A stretch of 50,792 nucleotides of DNA from Candidatus Tokpelaia sp. Lineage in GTDB: Bacteria > Pseudomonadota > Alphaproteobacteria > Rhizobiales > Rhizobiaceae. This document shows, one piece after another, positions 9,215-18,809 of the stretch; the first letter of the stretch is position 1; every line of letters begins with the position of its first letter. Made by a program: the position numbers and the translations under genes. The stretch lies in NCBI RefSeq assembly GCF_008636115.1, contig NZ_QLZD01000021.1, forward strand, positions 1-50,792. The letters run 5' to 3'. The notes beneath the pieces were generated by a model. That model did no database searches. It had not been told where the DNA came from and saw nothing but the letters and a program-made list of their open reading frames with translations.

Positions 9215-10279
9215 ATGCACAAAATTCGCTATATTATCGGCATAATTATATTCGGCCTTGGCCTGCCGGCAGGAATGGGCGCGGCTTTAGCGCGCAATCA
9301 GGTGCAAATTGCCGGTTCCTCCACTGTTTTGCCTTATGCCCGCCTGGTGGCTGACGCTTTTAGCGAGGCCTATCCCCAATATAAAATTCCGGTTATTGAA
9401 TCCGGCGGCTCCGGCGCCGGCCTTAAGGAATTTTGCAAGGGGGTGGGGGAAAATACTATTGATATAGCCAATAGTTCGCGGGCGATAAAGGCGGCTGAAT
9501 TACGTGCTTGTGCGGCGGCCGGCATTGATGCAATAGAGGAAGTGCTCCTTGGCTATGACGGGGTGGTGCTGGCCACCGGCGCCGGCAGCAGCCGGTGGAA
9601 TATAACGCCGCAGGATATTTATAAGGCGCTTGCGGCCCGTCTCTTTATCAAAGGTGATTTGCGCTCCAACCCCTATAAAAACTGGCATGAGGTAAATAAT
9701 GCCCTGCCTGCCTGGGAGATTATTGCCTATATACCGGGAGAAAAGCACGGCACGCGCGAAGTGGTTGAAGAAAAACTGTTGCTGCAAGGCTGCCGTGACA
9801 GCGGCGCTTATGCGCAATTCGGCAAAGCGGGTTTTTCTGCGGCCGCAGCAAAGGAAGCCTGCATTGCCGTGCGCAAGGACGGCAGGGCGGTCGATATTGA
9901 CGGTGATTATTCTGAAACACTGGCGCGCCTTACCGCCAATCCGGTTGGTCTTGGCGTGTTTGGCCTGAGCTTTTATCAGAATAATGCCGACAGATTGCAG
10001 CTTGTTGCGATCAATGCTGTTTTGCCGAGTGAGGAAACAATCGCCAATGGTCGCTATTCTGTTTCTCGTCCGCTGTTTATGTATGTCAAAAAGGCGCATA
10101 TTGGTGTTATTCCGGGAATGAGAGAATATATTGAATTTTTCCTTTCTGAACAAATGATCGGCCCTGAAAGCCCGCTGGCGGAATATGGGCTTGTGCCCCA
10201 ATCGCCGGCGCAAAGGGCGGCAGGTCGCGCAGCGATTGCCGCCGGGCAGGTGATGGCTATACCACGCGCGGCGCCGTGA
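9215..10279 (+). CDS. pstS: phosphate ABC transporter, periplasmic binding protein PstS
   Basis: The 354-residue protein has a signal peptide (MHKIRYIIGIIIFGLGLPAG, cleaved near ALA|RNQ). The mature part begins with the PstS signature QIAGSSTVLPYARLVADAF, followed by ESGGSGAGLKEFC, a phosphate-contacting glycine/serine loop, and DIANSSRAIK. It binds inorganic phosphate in the periplasm and delivers it to PstCA. The start is ATG 9215, with AGGA about eight bases upstream; an earlier start at 9158 would put a hydrophilic extension before the signal peptide. This is the form with Cys residues in the middle region seen in alphaproteobacteria. Confidence 0.93.
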   Translation: MHKIRYIIGIIIFGLGLPAGMGAALARNQVQIAGSSTVLPYARLVADAFSEAYPQYKIPVIESGGSGAGLKEFCKGVGENTIDIANSSRAIKAAELRACAAAGIDAIEEVLLGYDGVVLATGAGSSRWNITPQDIYKALAARLFIKGDLRSNPYKNWHEVNNALPAWEIIAYIPGEKHGTREVVEEKLLLQGCRDSGAYAQFGKAGFSAAAAKEACIAVRKDGRAVDIDGDYSETLARLTANPVGLGVFGLSFYQNNADRLQLVAINAVLPSEETIANGRYSVSRPLFMYVKKAHIGVIPGMREYIEFFLSEQMIGPESPLAEYGLVPQSPAQRAAGRAAIAAGQVMAIPRAAP

Positions 10280-10612
10280 TTGTAAAGGTTCATAAGGCAG
10301 CCGGTTTGCCCTGGCCGGGATATAGGCTGCGGCCAAAAAGGCCGGCCGGTAATAGCGCTCCGGCCTGCCGGCGGAATTTTCGGCAAAGGCTTGCAATAAA
10401 GGCCGAATTGCCATAAAGGGCGCGGAAGGGCGGTAATTATCTGCCGGCCGGTATTTGCGGCTGTTCCCGTAACCGGGTTTTGCTGCCGGCCTGCGGGGGT
10501 GGGGTCGATAATGGGGCTTGCTGCGCGTGGCAGCCGGGTGAGGTGGTTTTATCGCCGGGACAATGGACAAGGATTCAGACTTTTCCTGTCTTGCCGGTGA
10601 AAAAGGGATTAT
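10280..10612. other. pstS-pstC spacer
   Basis: The 333-base gap is unusually long inside a pst operon. It is rich in GGCCGGCC and GCCGGC words that could fold, such as GGCCAAAAAGGCC near 10331-10343. I see no ORF with a recognisable product and no T-run terminator. A structured spacer after the gene for the abundant binding protein often lowers expression of downstream genes, but that is inference. Confidence 0.4.
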
Positions 10613-12139
10613 ATGTCGGCTTTAGGGGTTGCTTATATAATTATAGTTTTTGGCCTTGCCGGCTTTTTTGCGTGTCGGGCGCGAGCGCGGCTTTTGGAGC
10701 AGCGCGGGCAGAAAATGCATTCCCTCCCGCTTTATTATGGCTGGTGGGCGTTCTTTGTCACCAGCGCGCCGGCGCTGCTGTTTTTGCTGATCTGGACAAT
10801 AAGCAGCGATTTATATCTGGAGCGCCGCGCCTTTTCTCACCTTGCGGCACAAAATGCCGCGGCGCAAAATGCTGCTTCTGCTGTGGCGGGCGTGGCGGCA
10901 AGCGGCGCTGCGCCGGCACAATCTGCCGGTTTTGGCCTGGAAAAGGCTGTTTTATCTGATCTGGTAAAAAATCTGCCTGCTTTGGGCGGTAATATTGCCG
11001 ATTATGCGCAAGCGAGCTATGCTTCTGTGCGGAAAAAATTATTGACCGCCAAAAATATTGCTCTGGTAGAAAACGGCCGCAATTATATGCTGCCGCTGGC
11101 GGTAGAATGGCTTGAGACACGCCGTATTCTGCAAAAAACAGGCGGGGCGGCGGCTATTATTCTGGCTGCTTTTGCTTTTGTCGGCAGTTTTTATTATGTC
11201 AGGCCGGCTTTCCGCGCGCGCAATAAAGTGGAGCGTGTGATTATTTCCACTTTATTTCTGGCTTCCCTGCTGGCCATTGCCACCACAATCGGCATTGTTT
11301 TATCCATGCTGTTTCAGACTGTGCATTTTTTTGAATCTGTCTCTCCCCGTGCTTTCTTTTTCGGCACTGTGTGGGATCCGCGCTTTTCAACAGCGGCGGG
11401 AGAGGCGGGGGCAACAGGGCGTTTCGGCCTTGTTCCGCTTTTGGCCGGCACGCTTTATATTGCGCTGGTCGCCATGATTGTGGCTGTGCCTGTCGGCCTG
11501 TTTGCTGCTATTTATATGGCGGAATATGCCTCGCCCGGGCTGCGCTCTGTTATCAAGCCGCTGCTGGAAATTCTGGCCGGCATTCCCACTATTGTTTACG
11601 GCTTTTTCGCGCTTATGACTATTGGGCCGTTTTTGCGCGATATTTCGGCCGCTCTGGCGGGCGGGCAGAGTTTTATCCAGGCGCAAAGTGTGCTGACGGC
11701 GGGTCTGGTAATGGGTATTATGCTTATTCCTTTTGTGTCCTCTTTATCTGACGATATTATTACCGCCGTGCCGCGGGCTTTGCGTGACGGTTCTTACGGT
11801 TTGGGGGCAACGCAGTCGGAAACGGTCAAAAAAGTGGTTTTACCGGCTGCTCTGCCGGGTATTGTCGCGGCTTTATTGCTCGCTGCCTCGCGCGCTATAG
11901 GTGAGACAATGATTGTCGTGCTGGCGGCCGGTGTGGCAGCTAATATCAGCTTTAACCCGTTTGCGCCAATGACCACAATAACAGTGAAAATTGTCAATCA
12001 GCTCACCGGTGATCTGGAATTTGATTCGCCGCAGACTCTGGTGGCTTTTGCTCTGGGTATGACCTTGTTTGTCTTGACTTTATTGATGAATATTTTCGCC
12101 CTTTATATTGTGCGCAAATATCGGGAGCATTATGAATGA
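10613..12139 (+). CDS. pstC: phosphate ABC transporter permease PstC
   Basis: The 508-residue inner-membrane protein is the long alphaproteobacterial form of PstC. An N-terminal pair of membrane helices (about 5-22 and 44-62) brackets a loop, followed by an Ala-rich periplasmic section and another helix near 170-190. The conserved permease core from about 205 contains FGTVWDPRF, LAGTLYIALVAMIVAVPVGLFAAIY, the motif LAGIPTIVYGFFAL, and the coupling loop ALRDGSYGLGATQSETVKKV. It pairs with PstA to form the phosphate channel. The stop overlaps the pstA start (ATGA). The start at ATG 10613 follows AAAGGGA. Confidence 0.93.
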   Translation: MSALGVAYIIIVFGLAGFFACRARARLLEQRGQKMHSLPLYYGWWAFFVTSAPALLFLLIWTISSDLYLERRAFSHLAAQNAAAQNAASAVAGVAASGAAPAQSAGFGLEKAVLSDLVKNLPALGGNIADYAQASYASVRKKLLTAKNIALVENGRNYMLPLAVEWLETRRILQKTGGAAAIILAAFAFVGSFYYVRPAFRARNKVERVIISTLFLASLLAIATTIGIVLSMLFQTVHFFESVSPRAFFFGTVWDPRFSTAAGEAGATGRFGLVPLLAGTLYIALVAMIVAVPVGLFAAIYMAEYASPGLRSVIKPLLEILAGIPTIVYGFFALMTIGPFLRDISAALAGGQSFIQAQSVLTAGLVMGIMLIPFVSSLSDDIITAVPRALRDGSYGLGATQSETVKKVVLPAALPGIVAALLLAASRAIGETMIVVLAAGVAANISFNPFAPMTTITVKIVNQLTGDLEFDSPQTLVAFALGMTLFVLTLLMNIFALYIVRKYREHYE

Positions 12140-13518
12140 GCGTGGGGGCCGGGATTGAAAACAACATGCCGGGGGGGGGAGCACAAGCGGCCGCTTTGGG
12201 CGCCTGTTCTGCGGGAGATCCGGCGGGCAGGCGGCGCGATATTGGCTTGAAACGCCGTTACCGGGCGGAAAAGCGCTTTCGCTTTTATGGTATTGCCGCT
12301 ATTGTTTTCGGCCTGTTTTTTCTGGTTTTGCTGCTCTGGTCTATTTTTGCCCATGGTTTTGGTGCTTTTTGGCAAACGACTATTACTTTGCCGGTAGCGC
12401 TGGAAGCGCAGGTGATTGACCCGGATAATCGCCTGGCGGCAGAGCCGCAATCTGTTTCTGATCCACATTTTCTGGCAATGATTGATTATCCGCTGCTTTT
12501 GCGCCGCGCTCTGGCGCAAAAACTTGGTGTCGCCGCCGATGACCGCGCTGCCATGCGGGAAATAGGGCAGATGATTTCCCCTTCTGCCCGCGGGCAGATG
12601 CGCCGTTTTCTTGGTGCCAATCCGCAGGCGATTGGCACAGTGCAGACTATTCGCTTTCTGGCTTCGGCCAATGTTGATGCCGCTTTTAAGGGGCAGATAA
12701 ATTTCTCCCTGCCGCAGGATAAGCGCAAAATATCGGATCGGCAAAGGCAGTGGATTACGCTTTTGAGCAAAGAGGGTCTCCTGCATAAAAGTTTTAATAC
12801 CGGCCTGTTTACACGCCCGGCCTCTGCCAATGCGGAATCTTCCGGCCTTGCCGTGGCGCTTATCGGCTCTTTTTATATAATATTGATTGTGCTGGTGCTG
12901 GCTTTGCCGATTGGGGTGATAACCGCCATTTATCTGGAAGAATATGCCGGTAAAAACGGTTTTACCGATATGATTGAGGTGAATATCAACAATCTGGCGG
13001 CTGTGCCTTCTATTGTTTTCGGCATATTGGGGCTTTCTGTCTTTATCAATTTTCTTGGGCTGCCGCGTTCGGCCTCGCTGGTTGGCGGCCTGGTGCTGAG
13101 CCTGATGACCTTGCCGACTATTATTATTGCGGCGCGTGTGGCGCTACAGGCTGTGCCTGTCTCTATCCGCGCGGCTGCTTTAGGGCTGGGCGCTTCTCAC
13201 ACCCAGACTGTGTTTCATCATGTTTTGCCTTTGGCCGCGCCCGGCATTTTGACCGGAACAATTATCGGCCTGGCCCGCGCTTTGGGAGAAACGGCGCCGC
13301 TTTTGCTCATCGGCATGGTGGCTTTTATTGCCAATTATCCGCACTCCCCGCTTGATCCGGCAACAGCATTGCCGGTGCAGATTTATATGTGGGCGGGAGA
13401 GGCAGAGCGCAGTTTTGTTGAGCGCAGTTCGGCTGCTATTATTGTGCTGCTGGCCATTTTAACGCTGATGAATGTGACCGCCGTGTTTTTACGCCGCCGG
13501 TTTGAAAAGCGTCAATAG
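12136..13518 (+). CDS. pstA: phosphate ABC transporter permease PstA
   Basis: The 460-residue partner of PstC has a hydrophilic N-terminus, a first helix near 57-75, a large periplasmic domain (about 80-235), and the permease core. The core includes [44 protein letters not shown], and the coupling loop [27 protein letters not shown]. Its start overlaps the pstC stop. The first 35 bases after the start hold an uninterrupted run of nine G (12171-12179) coding for a Gly-rich stretch, prone to slippage. A second in-frame ATG sits just before the tract at 12166. Confidence 0.92.
   Translation: MSVGAGIENNMPGGGAQAAALGACSAGDPAGRRRDIGLKRRYRAEKRFRFYGIAAIVFGLFFLVLLLWSIFAHGFGAFWQTTITLPVALEAQVIDPDNRLAAEPQSVSDPHFLAMIDYPLLLRRALAQKLGVAADDRAAMREIGQMISPSARGQMRRFLGANPQAIGTVQTIRFLASANVDAAFKGQINFSLPQDKRKISDRQRQWITLLSKEGLLHKSFNTGLFTRPASANAESSGLAVALIGSFYIILIVLVLALPIGVITAIYLEEYAGKNGFTDMIEVNINNLAAVPSIVFGILGLSVFINFLGLPRSASLVGGLVLSLMTLPTIIIAARVALQAVPVSIRAAALGLGASHTQTVFHHVLPLAAPGILTGTIIGLARALGETAPLLLIGMVAFIANYPHSPLDPATALPVQIYMWAGEAERSFVERSSAAIIVLLAILTLMNVTAVFLRRRFEKRQ
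12171..12179 (+). repeat. G9 homopolymer inside pstA
   Basis: Nine consecutive G lie within codons 12 to 15 of pstA (CCG GGG GGG GGA). Such tracts slip during replication, and loss or gain of one G would frameshift PstA near its N-terminus. The next section of the protein is poorly conserved, so a restart further down might still give a working permease. Confidence 0.95.
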
Positions 13519-13561
13519 GTTTTGCTGTGAACTCGCCGGAGATTTGAAGAAAGGAACAAAT

Positions 13562-14350
13562 GTGACCGCCAAATATGCGGCCGTGAAGCCGAAAAGAGTT
13601 AAAATGCGCGGAGAAAATGTTACCGTATTTTATGGCAATAAGCAGGCTCTGCATGGAGTGACGCTGGATATTGCCGCCAATAAAGTGACAGCGCTTATCG
13701 GCCCTTCCGGTTGCGGCAAATCTACTTTTCTGCGCTGCCTCAATCGTATGAATGATACGATCGAGGGCGCGCGCGTGGAGGGTGTAATTACTCTGGACGG
13801 GGAAGATATTTATGCGCCGGATATTGATGTGGTAGAGCTGCGCGCGCGTGTCGGCATGGTATTTCAGCGGCCTAACCCGTTTCCCAAATCTATTTATGAC
13901 AATGTCGCTTATGGGCCGCGTATTCACGGCCTGACAAAAAACAGGGCCGAGCTTGATGAAATTGTTGAAAAAAGCCTGAAAAGCGCCGGCCTGTTTGATG
14001 AGGTGAAAGACCGGCTGCATGATGCGGGCACGGGGCTTTCCGGCGGGCAGCAGCAGCGCCTGTGCATTGCCCGCGCTATCGCTGTCAGCCCGGAGGTAAT
14101 TTTGATGGACGAGCCGTGCTCGGCCCTGGATCCGATTGCCACCGCCCGGATTGAAGAATTGATTGACGATTTGCGCAAAAATTATACAATCGCCATTGTA
14201 ACCCATTCCATGCAGCAGGCAGCGCGTGTTTCGCAATATACGGCCATGTTTCATTTGGGCAGCCTGGTTGAAATGGGAGAAACAAAAATTATTTTTACCT
14301 CACCGAAAGAGCGACGCACGCAGGATTATATTACGGGGCGTTTTGGCTGA
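13562..14350 (+). CDS. pstB: phosphate ABC transporter ATP-binding protein PstB
   Basis: The 262-residue ATPase has Walker [11 protein letters not shown]-loop [19 protein letters not shown] (a PstB hallmark), signature [14 protein letters not shown], Walker [14 protein letters not shown] and an H-loop VTHS. It drives phosphate import through PstCA. The start is taken as GTG 13562, which has AAGGAAC upstream and gives the family's usual length; the longer in-frame ATG at 13502 overlaps pstA and adds residues without similarity. It ends 136 bases before phoU. Confidence 0.95.
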   Translation: MTAKYAAVKPKRVKMRGENVTVFYGNKQALHGVTLDIAANKVTALIGPSGCGKSTFLRCLNRMNDTIEGARVEGVITLDGEDIYAPDIDVVELRARVGMVFQRPNPFPKSIYDNVAYGPRIHGLTKNRAELDEIVEKSLKSAGLFDEVKDRLHDAGTGLSGGQQQRLCIARAIAVSPEVILMDEPCSALDPIATARIEELIDDLRKNYTIAIVTHSMQQAARVSQYTAMFHLGSLVEMGETKIIFTSPKERRTQDYITGRFG

Positions 14351-14434
14351 ATATAGCGGCATCGCTGTCCGGCCGGGGGCTATGAGCCTGGCTGGTTTGC
14401 AGGCAATATTTGCCTGTATTATTGGTAAAACGGC

Positions 14435-14443
14435 TGTTATAAT
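14435..14443 (+). promoter_or_regulatory. candidate extended -10 promoter of phoU
   Basis: TGTTATAAT matches an extended -10 element (TGn followed by TATAAT) 43 bases before the phoU start, in the pstB-phoU gap. I see no good -35, as is common for this promoter type. It would allow phoU expression independent of the upstream pst genes. Confidence 0.4.
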
Positions 14444-14486
14444 TTATGTTGATAGTGCTATTTGCTTGAATTTTTAGGGAAGAATC

Positions 14487-15221
14487 ATGCCTACCGGTCA
14501 TATTGTCCATTCTTTTGATAATGAGCTGAATTATCTCTCGCAGAAAATTGCTGAAATGGGGCGCCATGCGCGTAATATGGCAGAGCAGGCTGTGCAGGCC
14601 ATTATCACTAATGATGATAAACTGGCCGATGAGGTGATTGCCGCCGATCATGTGCTTGATGAGGCGGAGCGTGAAATTGATGAAAAAGCTATTTTGATTA
14701 TTGCGCGGCGCCAGCCTATGGCGGTTGATCTGCGTGAAATTGTCGGCGCTATCCGTATTTCGGCCGATCTGGAGCGCATTGGCGATATGGGCAAAAATAT
14801 TGCCAAGCGGACAGCCGCTATTGCCCAGACACACAGGCCGGAAATGTTTTACGGCAGTCTGGAAATTTTTTCTTCACTGGCGCTGGAGCAATTAAGCCGG
14901 GTGCTGGAGGGCTATGAAAAACGTTCGCTAAAGCAGATCAATGCCGTGCGTGAACGTGATGATGAAATTGATGCCATGTATACTTCCATTTTCCGTGAGC
15001 TGCTGACTTATATGATGGAAGATCCGCGCAATATTACGCCCTGCACGCATTTATTGTTTTGCGCCAAAAATATTGAGCGGGTGGGGGACCATGCCACGAA
15101 TATTGCCGAGACAGCGGCCTATATTATGACCGGTGCCTATCCTGTTTCCGACCGGCCGAAAGGCGACAGGACTTACCATCTTGGCACTGCCAGGGCTGGT
15201 AAAGGCCGCGGCGGCAAATGA
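14487..15221 (+). CDS. phoU: phosphate signalling protein PhoU
   Basis: The 244-residue all-helical cytosolic protein has two PhoU repeats, each with the acidic metal-binding pattern seen in the family (DEAEREIDEKAILIIARRQP in the first; ERDDEIDAMYTSIFRELLTYM and NIERVGDHATNIAE in the second). PhoU links the PstSCAB transporter to the PhoR kinase, keeping the Pho regulon off when phosphate is plentiful. The start ATG 14487 follows AGGGAAGAATC. In many relatives phoB follows phoU; here no phoB or phoR is present nearby. Confidence 0.94.
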   Translation: MPTGHIVHSFDNELNYLSQKIAEMGRHARNMAEQAVQAIITNDDKLADEVIAADHVLDEAEREIDEKAILIIARRQPMAVDLREIVGAIRISADLERIGDMGKNIAKRTAAIAQTHRPEMFYGSLEIFSSLALEQLSRVLEGYEKRSLKQINAVRERDDEIDAMYTSIFRELLTYMMEDPRNITPCTHLLFCAKNIERVGDHATNIAETAAYIMTGAYPVSDRPKGDRTYHLGTARAGKGRGGK

Positions 15222-15725
15222 GAGCCGGGGTAAGGTTTTGTGCCGGCGAGCCGGCCGGCCTGATTGCAGCAATAATCGGGCAATGCCGCGGCCCTGCCGG
15301 GGTAAATGGCAATAAAAAGCAAAAAATATTGTCACAAGGCTTGTATTTCCGGCAGGAGCGGTTTTATAACGGAGCGCAGTGATTCGTTTCTATAATGCGG
15401 GGTTTTAAGTTTATATTAAGCTTATGCGCATAATCAGGGCGCGATTGAGGGTTTTTTGTTGCAGTTTTGCTGTATGCCCGGCATTATGGCGGTGGGCTGC
15501 TCATTGCAGGGCGCATGAAAACTGCCGGCCTGCGCCTGATATTGCCGCGCGTCCGGGCGCTGTTTGAGAAATAGAAGGCGGTGCCTGTGTAAGGGTAACG
15601 CTTTATTAAGAAATATATTTGTATCAGAAGCGGTGAACATGTCTCTTACCAGCTCTTGCGAGTCAAAGAGACGGAATTTTGGGTCAGACTGTATTGGGGC
15701 CTGAAAACAGAAAAGGAGACGGCCA
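15222..15725. other. intergenic region phoU / sleB-like gene
   Basis: No ORF with a recognisable product. The sequence has a TATAAT at 15391-15396 without a clear -35, and a perfect 12-base palindrome TTATGCGCATAA at 15422-15433 that could be an operator. Either could serve the hydrolase gene downstream, but they are 290-330 bases from its start. The last 20 bases carry its AGGAG ribosome binding site. Confidence 0.4.
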
Positions 15726-16949
15726 TTGCCTTTTGAAAAAAAATCCTTACTGCCGGCAGTAAAACATAATAAAGCGGCAAAATGGCGGGGAATTTGCGCT
15801 TCGATGGCGGCGGCTGTTTTAATTACAGGCTGTGCGGCGCAAAATGGTGTGCAGTTGCAGCCTGCCGGCCTTGATGCACCGAAGAAAAATATCGGACAAA
15901 AGAGAAAGGCCTATAAACAGGGGCGGAATTATTATAGCGCGGCTTCATATTCCAACCGCCTGACTGAGCGCCGCTGTCTGGAGCGCGCTATGTTTTTTGA
16001 ATCCAATCGTTCCAGCCGTGAAGGTTTGGTAGCTGTTGGCACAGTGGTGATGAATCGTGTGCATTCTTCGCAATATCCCAATACGATTTGCGGTGTTGTC
16101 GGGCAGAAAAGTCAGTTCGCACCGGGTGTTTTGACCAGGCCGGTAAATCTTGCCCTTGTGCCTGATGTGGCCGCTGCTGCCGATGCCGTATTGCGTGGCG
16201 AGCGCAGCCCAAAGCTTAAAAACAGCATGTATTTTCACACGGCGGGCCTGCGCTTCCCCTATAATAATATGCATTATGTGCTGGTCGCAGGCGGTAATTC
16301 TTTTTATGAAAGGCGCGGGCGTGACGGCTCGCTGAGCAATCCGGTTCATGATGAGACTTATGATGTCGCTTATGCTTTTGCTCAGGACAGGGGAGAAATT
16401 GCCCCGGCCGCGGCGGCGCTGAACGGCGCTGTTGCCGGTGGGGTTGATAATGTCAAGCTTGCTTCTATCCATTCTGATGCGCGCGCGCATTTATTGCAAA
16501 CAGCTTACCGCCGGCCGGCGGCGTCTGCAAATGCGGCAGCGGCGGCAAATGCCTCATTACAGACAGTTTATGACCGGGGCAATGAGGCAGAGCAATTACC
16601 GGCCAATGGGGCAGCGGCAAATTTGGCTTCATATGAATCGAGCGCTGTGCCGGTGCCGCTGTTGAAAGCAAGTTTTCCGGCAGAGGAGACTGCGCGCGGC
16701 TTGCCGTCCGGCTGGCGTGGAGCGGGTGGCCGGCAGGGTTCGGCCGAAAATTCGCTCAAGATAGAAAAGGCAAAATTACCGCATTTTATGCCGATTTCGG
16801 CGCCGCAGGCGGCGGATACGGAAAATGGCGTCCTTCATGAAGTATTCGGCGCCGCGAATAGCAGCAAAATGTCCGGTTTTTCTTATAAGGCACCTGATGA
16901 GCAAAAAGCCGGTGAGGTAGGTGCTTTGCTGCTGGGCAATAAACCCTGA
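15726..16949 (+). CDS. SleB-family cell-wall hydrolase, lipoprotein
   Basis: The 407-residue protein has a lipoprotein signal (hydrophobic segment about 24-35, lipobox LITGC with Cys36), so it should be anchored in the envelope. Residues about 75-205 form a Hydrolase_2 (SleB/CwlJ) domain, with the motifs RCLERAMFFESN, GLVAVGTVVMNRV, SSQYPNTICGVV and QFAPG, acting on peptidoglycan. The remaining ~200 residues are Ala-rich and low in complexity, with no similarity I recognise. The start is TTG 15726, with AGGAG 8 to 12 bases upstream. A strong terminator follows at 16974-17009. In non-sporulating alphaproteobacteria such proteins probably act in wall remodelling. Confidence 0.85.
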   Translation: MPFEKKSLLPAVKHNKAAKWRGICASMAAAVLITGCAAQNGVQLQPAGLDAPKKNIGQKRKAYKQGRNYYSAASYSNRLTERRCLERAMFFESNRSSREGLVAVGTVVMNRVHSSQYPNTICGVVGQKSQFAPGVLTRPVNLALVPDVAAAADAVLRGERSPKLKNSMYFHTAGLRFPYNNMHYVLVAGGNSFYERRGRDGSLSNPVHDETYDVAYAFAQDRGEIAPAAAALNGAVAGGVDNVKLASIHSDARAHLLQTAYRRPAASANAAAAANASLQTVYDRGNEAEQLPANGAAANLASYESSAVPVPLLKASFPAEETARGLPSGWRGAGGRQGSAENSLKIEKAKLPHFMPISAPQAADTENGVLHEVFGAANSSKMSGFSYKAPDEQKAGEVGALLLGNKP

Positions 16950-16973
16950 TTGAATTGAGGAATCCTGAATATA

Positions 16974-17009
16974 GCGCCCCCGGCCTTTTAATTGAGGCGG
17001 GGGCGTTTT
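16974..17009 (+). terminator. rho-independent terminator after sleB-like gene
   Basis: A GC-rich stem CGCCCCCGGCC pairs with GGCGGGGGCG across a loop of about 10 bases and is followed by TTTT at 17006-17009. It lies 25 bases after the stop codon. Confidence 0.8.
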
Positions 17010-17083
17010 GCGTTACAAAGCGGGCGCTGACGGGGTTTTTATAAAAAATCGCCTAACGGCACAGCGGCAGGAGTTTTTATCCT

Positions 17084-17225
17084 CGGCCCAGCTTTATATT
17101 CTGCTGTTTTTACGCCGGGCAGGCCGCTAGAAAATAGTATTGCCCGGTTGCAGGACACAGGCGGCAATGCTTTGGCTGATCTTGCCGGCGGGGTGTGAGC
17201 GGCGCGCCAGCGGAAATTACCACTA
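17084..17225 (+). pseudogene. decayed fragment of a yejB-like permease gene
   Basis: About 140 bases closely resemble the yejB segment at about 4146-4295. Shared blocks include TTGCCCGGTTGCAGG against TTGCCCAGTTGCAAGG, then the identical GGCGGCAATGCTTTGG, ATCTTGCCGGCGGGG and CGGAAATTAC. The copy has stops and indels (TAGAAAATAGT, GGGTGTGAGC) and cannot code. The rest of a yejB gene is missing or unrecognisable. It could be the last trace of a second peptide-transporter operon or of a partial duplication. The similarity lies over the periplasmic segment that is typical of alphaproteobacterial YejB. Confidence 0.75.
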
Positions 17226-17522
17226 TTATTGCTTTGTCGTAACAGGCAAAAGCCGATAAGAGGCCGCCAAAGCAGCGCCTGTTCCGGCCGGCACTGTAAC
17301 GGCAAGGGCAGATTTCTGCCGGTTTTTGCCGGCCAGAGCAGGTCTGTCCGGCAGCTTCGGGCGTGTGATAGTGTAAAAGCCAAAATTAGTCTTGCATTTT
17401 TTATCTGCGGCTTTAGGCTGGCGGTTGTTAAGCGGGTTTCGTGCCCATTCAGGGTGGGTCGTAACTGTGCCATACTATAAGACAAGCCGGTAGAGAAAAA
17501 CAGGAACAAACAGGGAGAATTT

Positions 17523-18779
17523 ATGCAGGAAAAGCACAAACAACAGCCTGTTGACGCGGTCAAGCTGGACAGGCTGGCGCAAATAGCAGTGAAAACCGGG
17601 CTTGGTCTGCAAAAAGGGCAGAATATTGTGGTAACGGCGCCGGTAGAAGCCTTGCCGCTGTTGCGCCGCATTGCCTGTCATGCTTATAGGGCCGGTGCCA
17701 ATTTGTTCACCCCGCTGCTGGCTGATGAGGAGCTGACTTTGTTGCGCTTGCGCGAGGCGCCTGAGACGAGTTTTGACCATGCGGCCGGCTGGCTGTATCA
17801 AGGCATGGCGGCGGCCTATGCGCAGGGCGCGGCGCGCCTGGCCATAGTGGGGGAGAATCCCATGCTGCTGGCCAATGAAGATGCGGGCAAAGTGGCGCGC
17901 CTTAATAAAGCGACCTCATTGGCTTATAAACCGGCGCTGGAAAAAATTTCCAATTTTGATATTAACTGGAATATTATTGCTTATCCCGGCCTTGCCTGGG
18001 CGCGCCTTGTTTTCCCCAATCTGGCAGAAAATGAGGCTGTCTATCGGCTGGCAGAGGCGATTTTTGCCGCTTCACGCGCTGACAGGGAAGATCCGCTTGC
18101 CGCCTGGGCCGAGCATAATGCCGCTTTAAGGCGGCGCAGTGATTGGCTGGATACGGAAAATTTTGCCGCTTTGCATTTTAAAGGCAAGGGCACGGATTTG
18201 CAAATCGGCCTGGCAGAAGGGCATAAATGGAGCGGCGGCGCCAGTCAGGCGAAAAACGGCATTATTTGCAACCCCAATATACCGACTGAAGAAGTTTTCA
18301 CTACGCCTCATGCCTATAAAGTAGAAGGTATTGTGCAAAGCACCAAGCCGCTGGCGCATCACGGCAGTTTGATTGAAAATATATGCGTGCGTTTTAAAGG
18401 GGGGCAGATTATTGAGGCTAAAGCCGGTAAAGGCGAAGCTGTGTTTAACCGCATATTGGAAAGTGATGCCGGGGCGCGCCGGCTGGGCGAAGTGGCGCTG
18501 GTGCCGCATTCTTCGCCGATTTCGGCAAGCGGCCTGCTGTTTTATAATACTTTGTTTGATGAAAATGCCGCCTGCCATATTGCGCTGGGGCAGTGCTATT
18601 CCAAATGCCTGAAGGGCGGGGCACATTTAAGCAAAGAGGAAATTGCTGCCCGCGGCGGCAATAGCAGCCTTGTTCATGTTGACTGGATGATTGGCGGCGG
18701 GGATACGGATATTGACGGCATAAAGCAGGACGGCAGCCTTGTGCCGGTATTCCGCAAAGGTGAATGGGTTTCCGCTTAA
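17523..18779 (+). CDS. M29-family aminopeptidase
   Basis: The 418-residue protein matches the thermophilic-type metalloaminopeptidases (AmpS/AmpT, family M29) in length and motifs: QNIVVTAPVEALPLLR, the glutamate-bearing NIPTEEVFTTPHAYKVEG, STKPLAHHGSLIENI, and the C-terminal metal-site region (GEVALVPHSSPIS, LFYNTLFDENAACHIALG, HVDWMIGGGDTDIDGI). These cytosolic enzymes use a pair of divalent metal ions to remove N-terminal residues from peptides. The start ATG 17523 follows CAGGGAGAATTT. It is followed closely by a small ORF at 18810. Confidence 0.93.
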   Translation: MQEKHKQQPVDAVKLDRLAQIAVKTGLGLQKGQNIVVTAPVEALPLLRRIACHAYRAGANLFTPLLADEELTLLRLREAPETSFDHAAGWLYQGMAAAYAQGAARLAIVGENPMLLANEDAGKVARLNKATSLAYKPALEKISNFDINWNIIAYPGLAWARLVFPNLAENEAVYRLAEAIFAASRADREDPLAAWAEHNAALRRRSDWLDTENFAALHFKGKGTDLQIGLAEGHKWSGGASQAKNGIICNPNIPTEEVFTTPHAYKVEGIVQSTKPLAHHGSLIENICVRFKGGQIIEAKAGKGEAVFNRILESDAGARRLGEVALVPHSSPISASGLLFYNTLFDENAACHIALGQCYSKCLKGGAHLSKEEIAARGGNSSLVHVDWMIGGGDTDIDGIKQDGSLVPVFRKGEWVSA

Positions 18780-18809
18780 AAAGCGATATTTTTCAGGAAG
18801 AGCGCTGCG

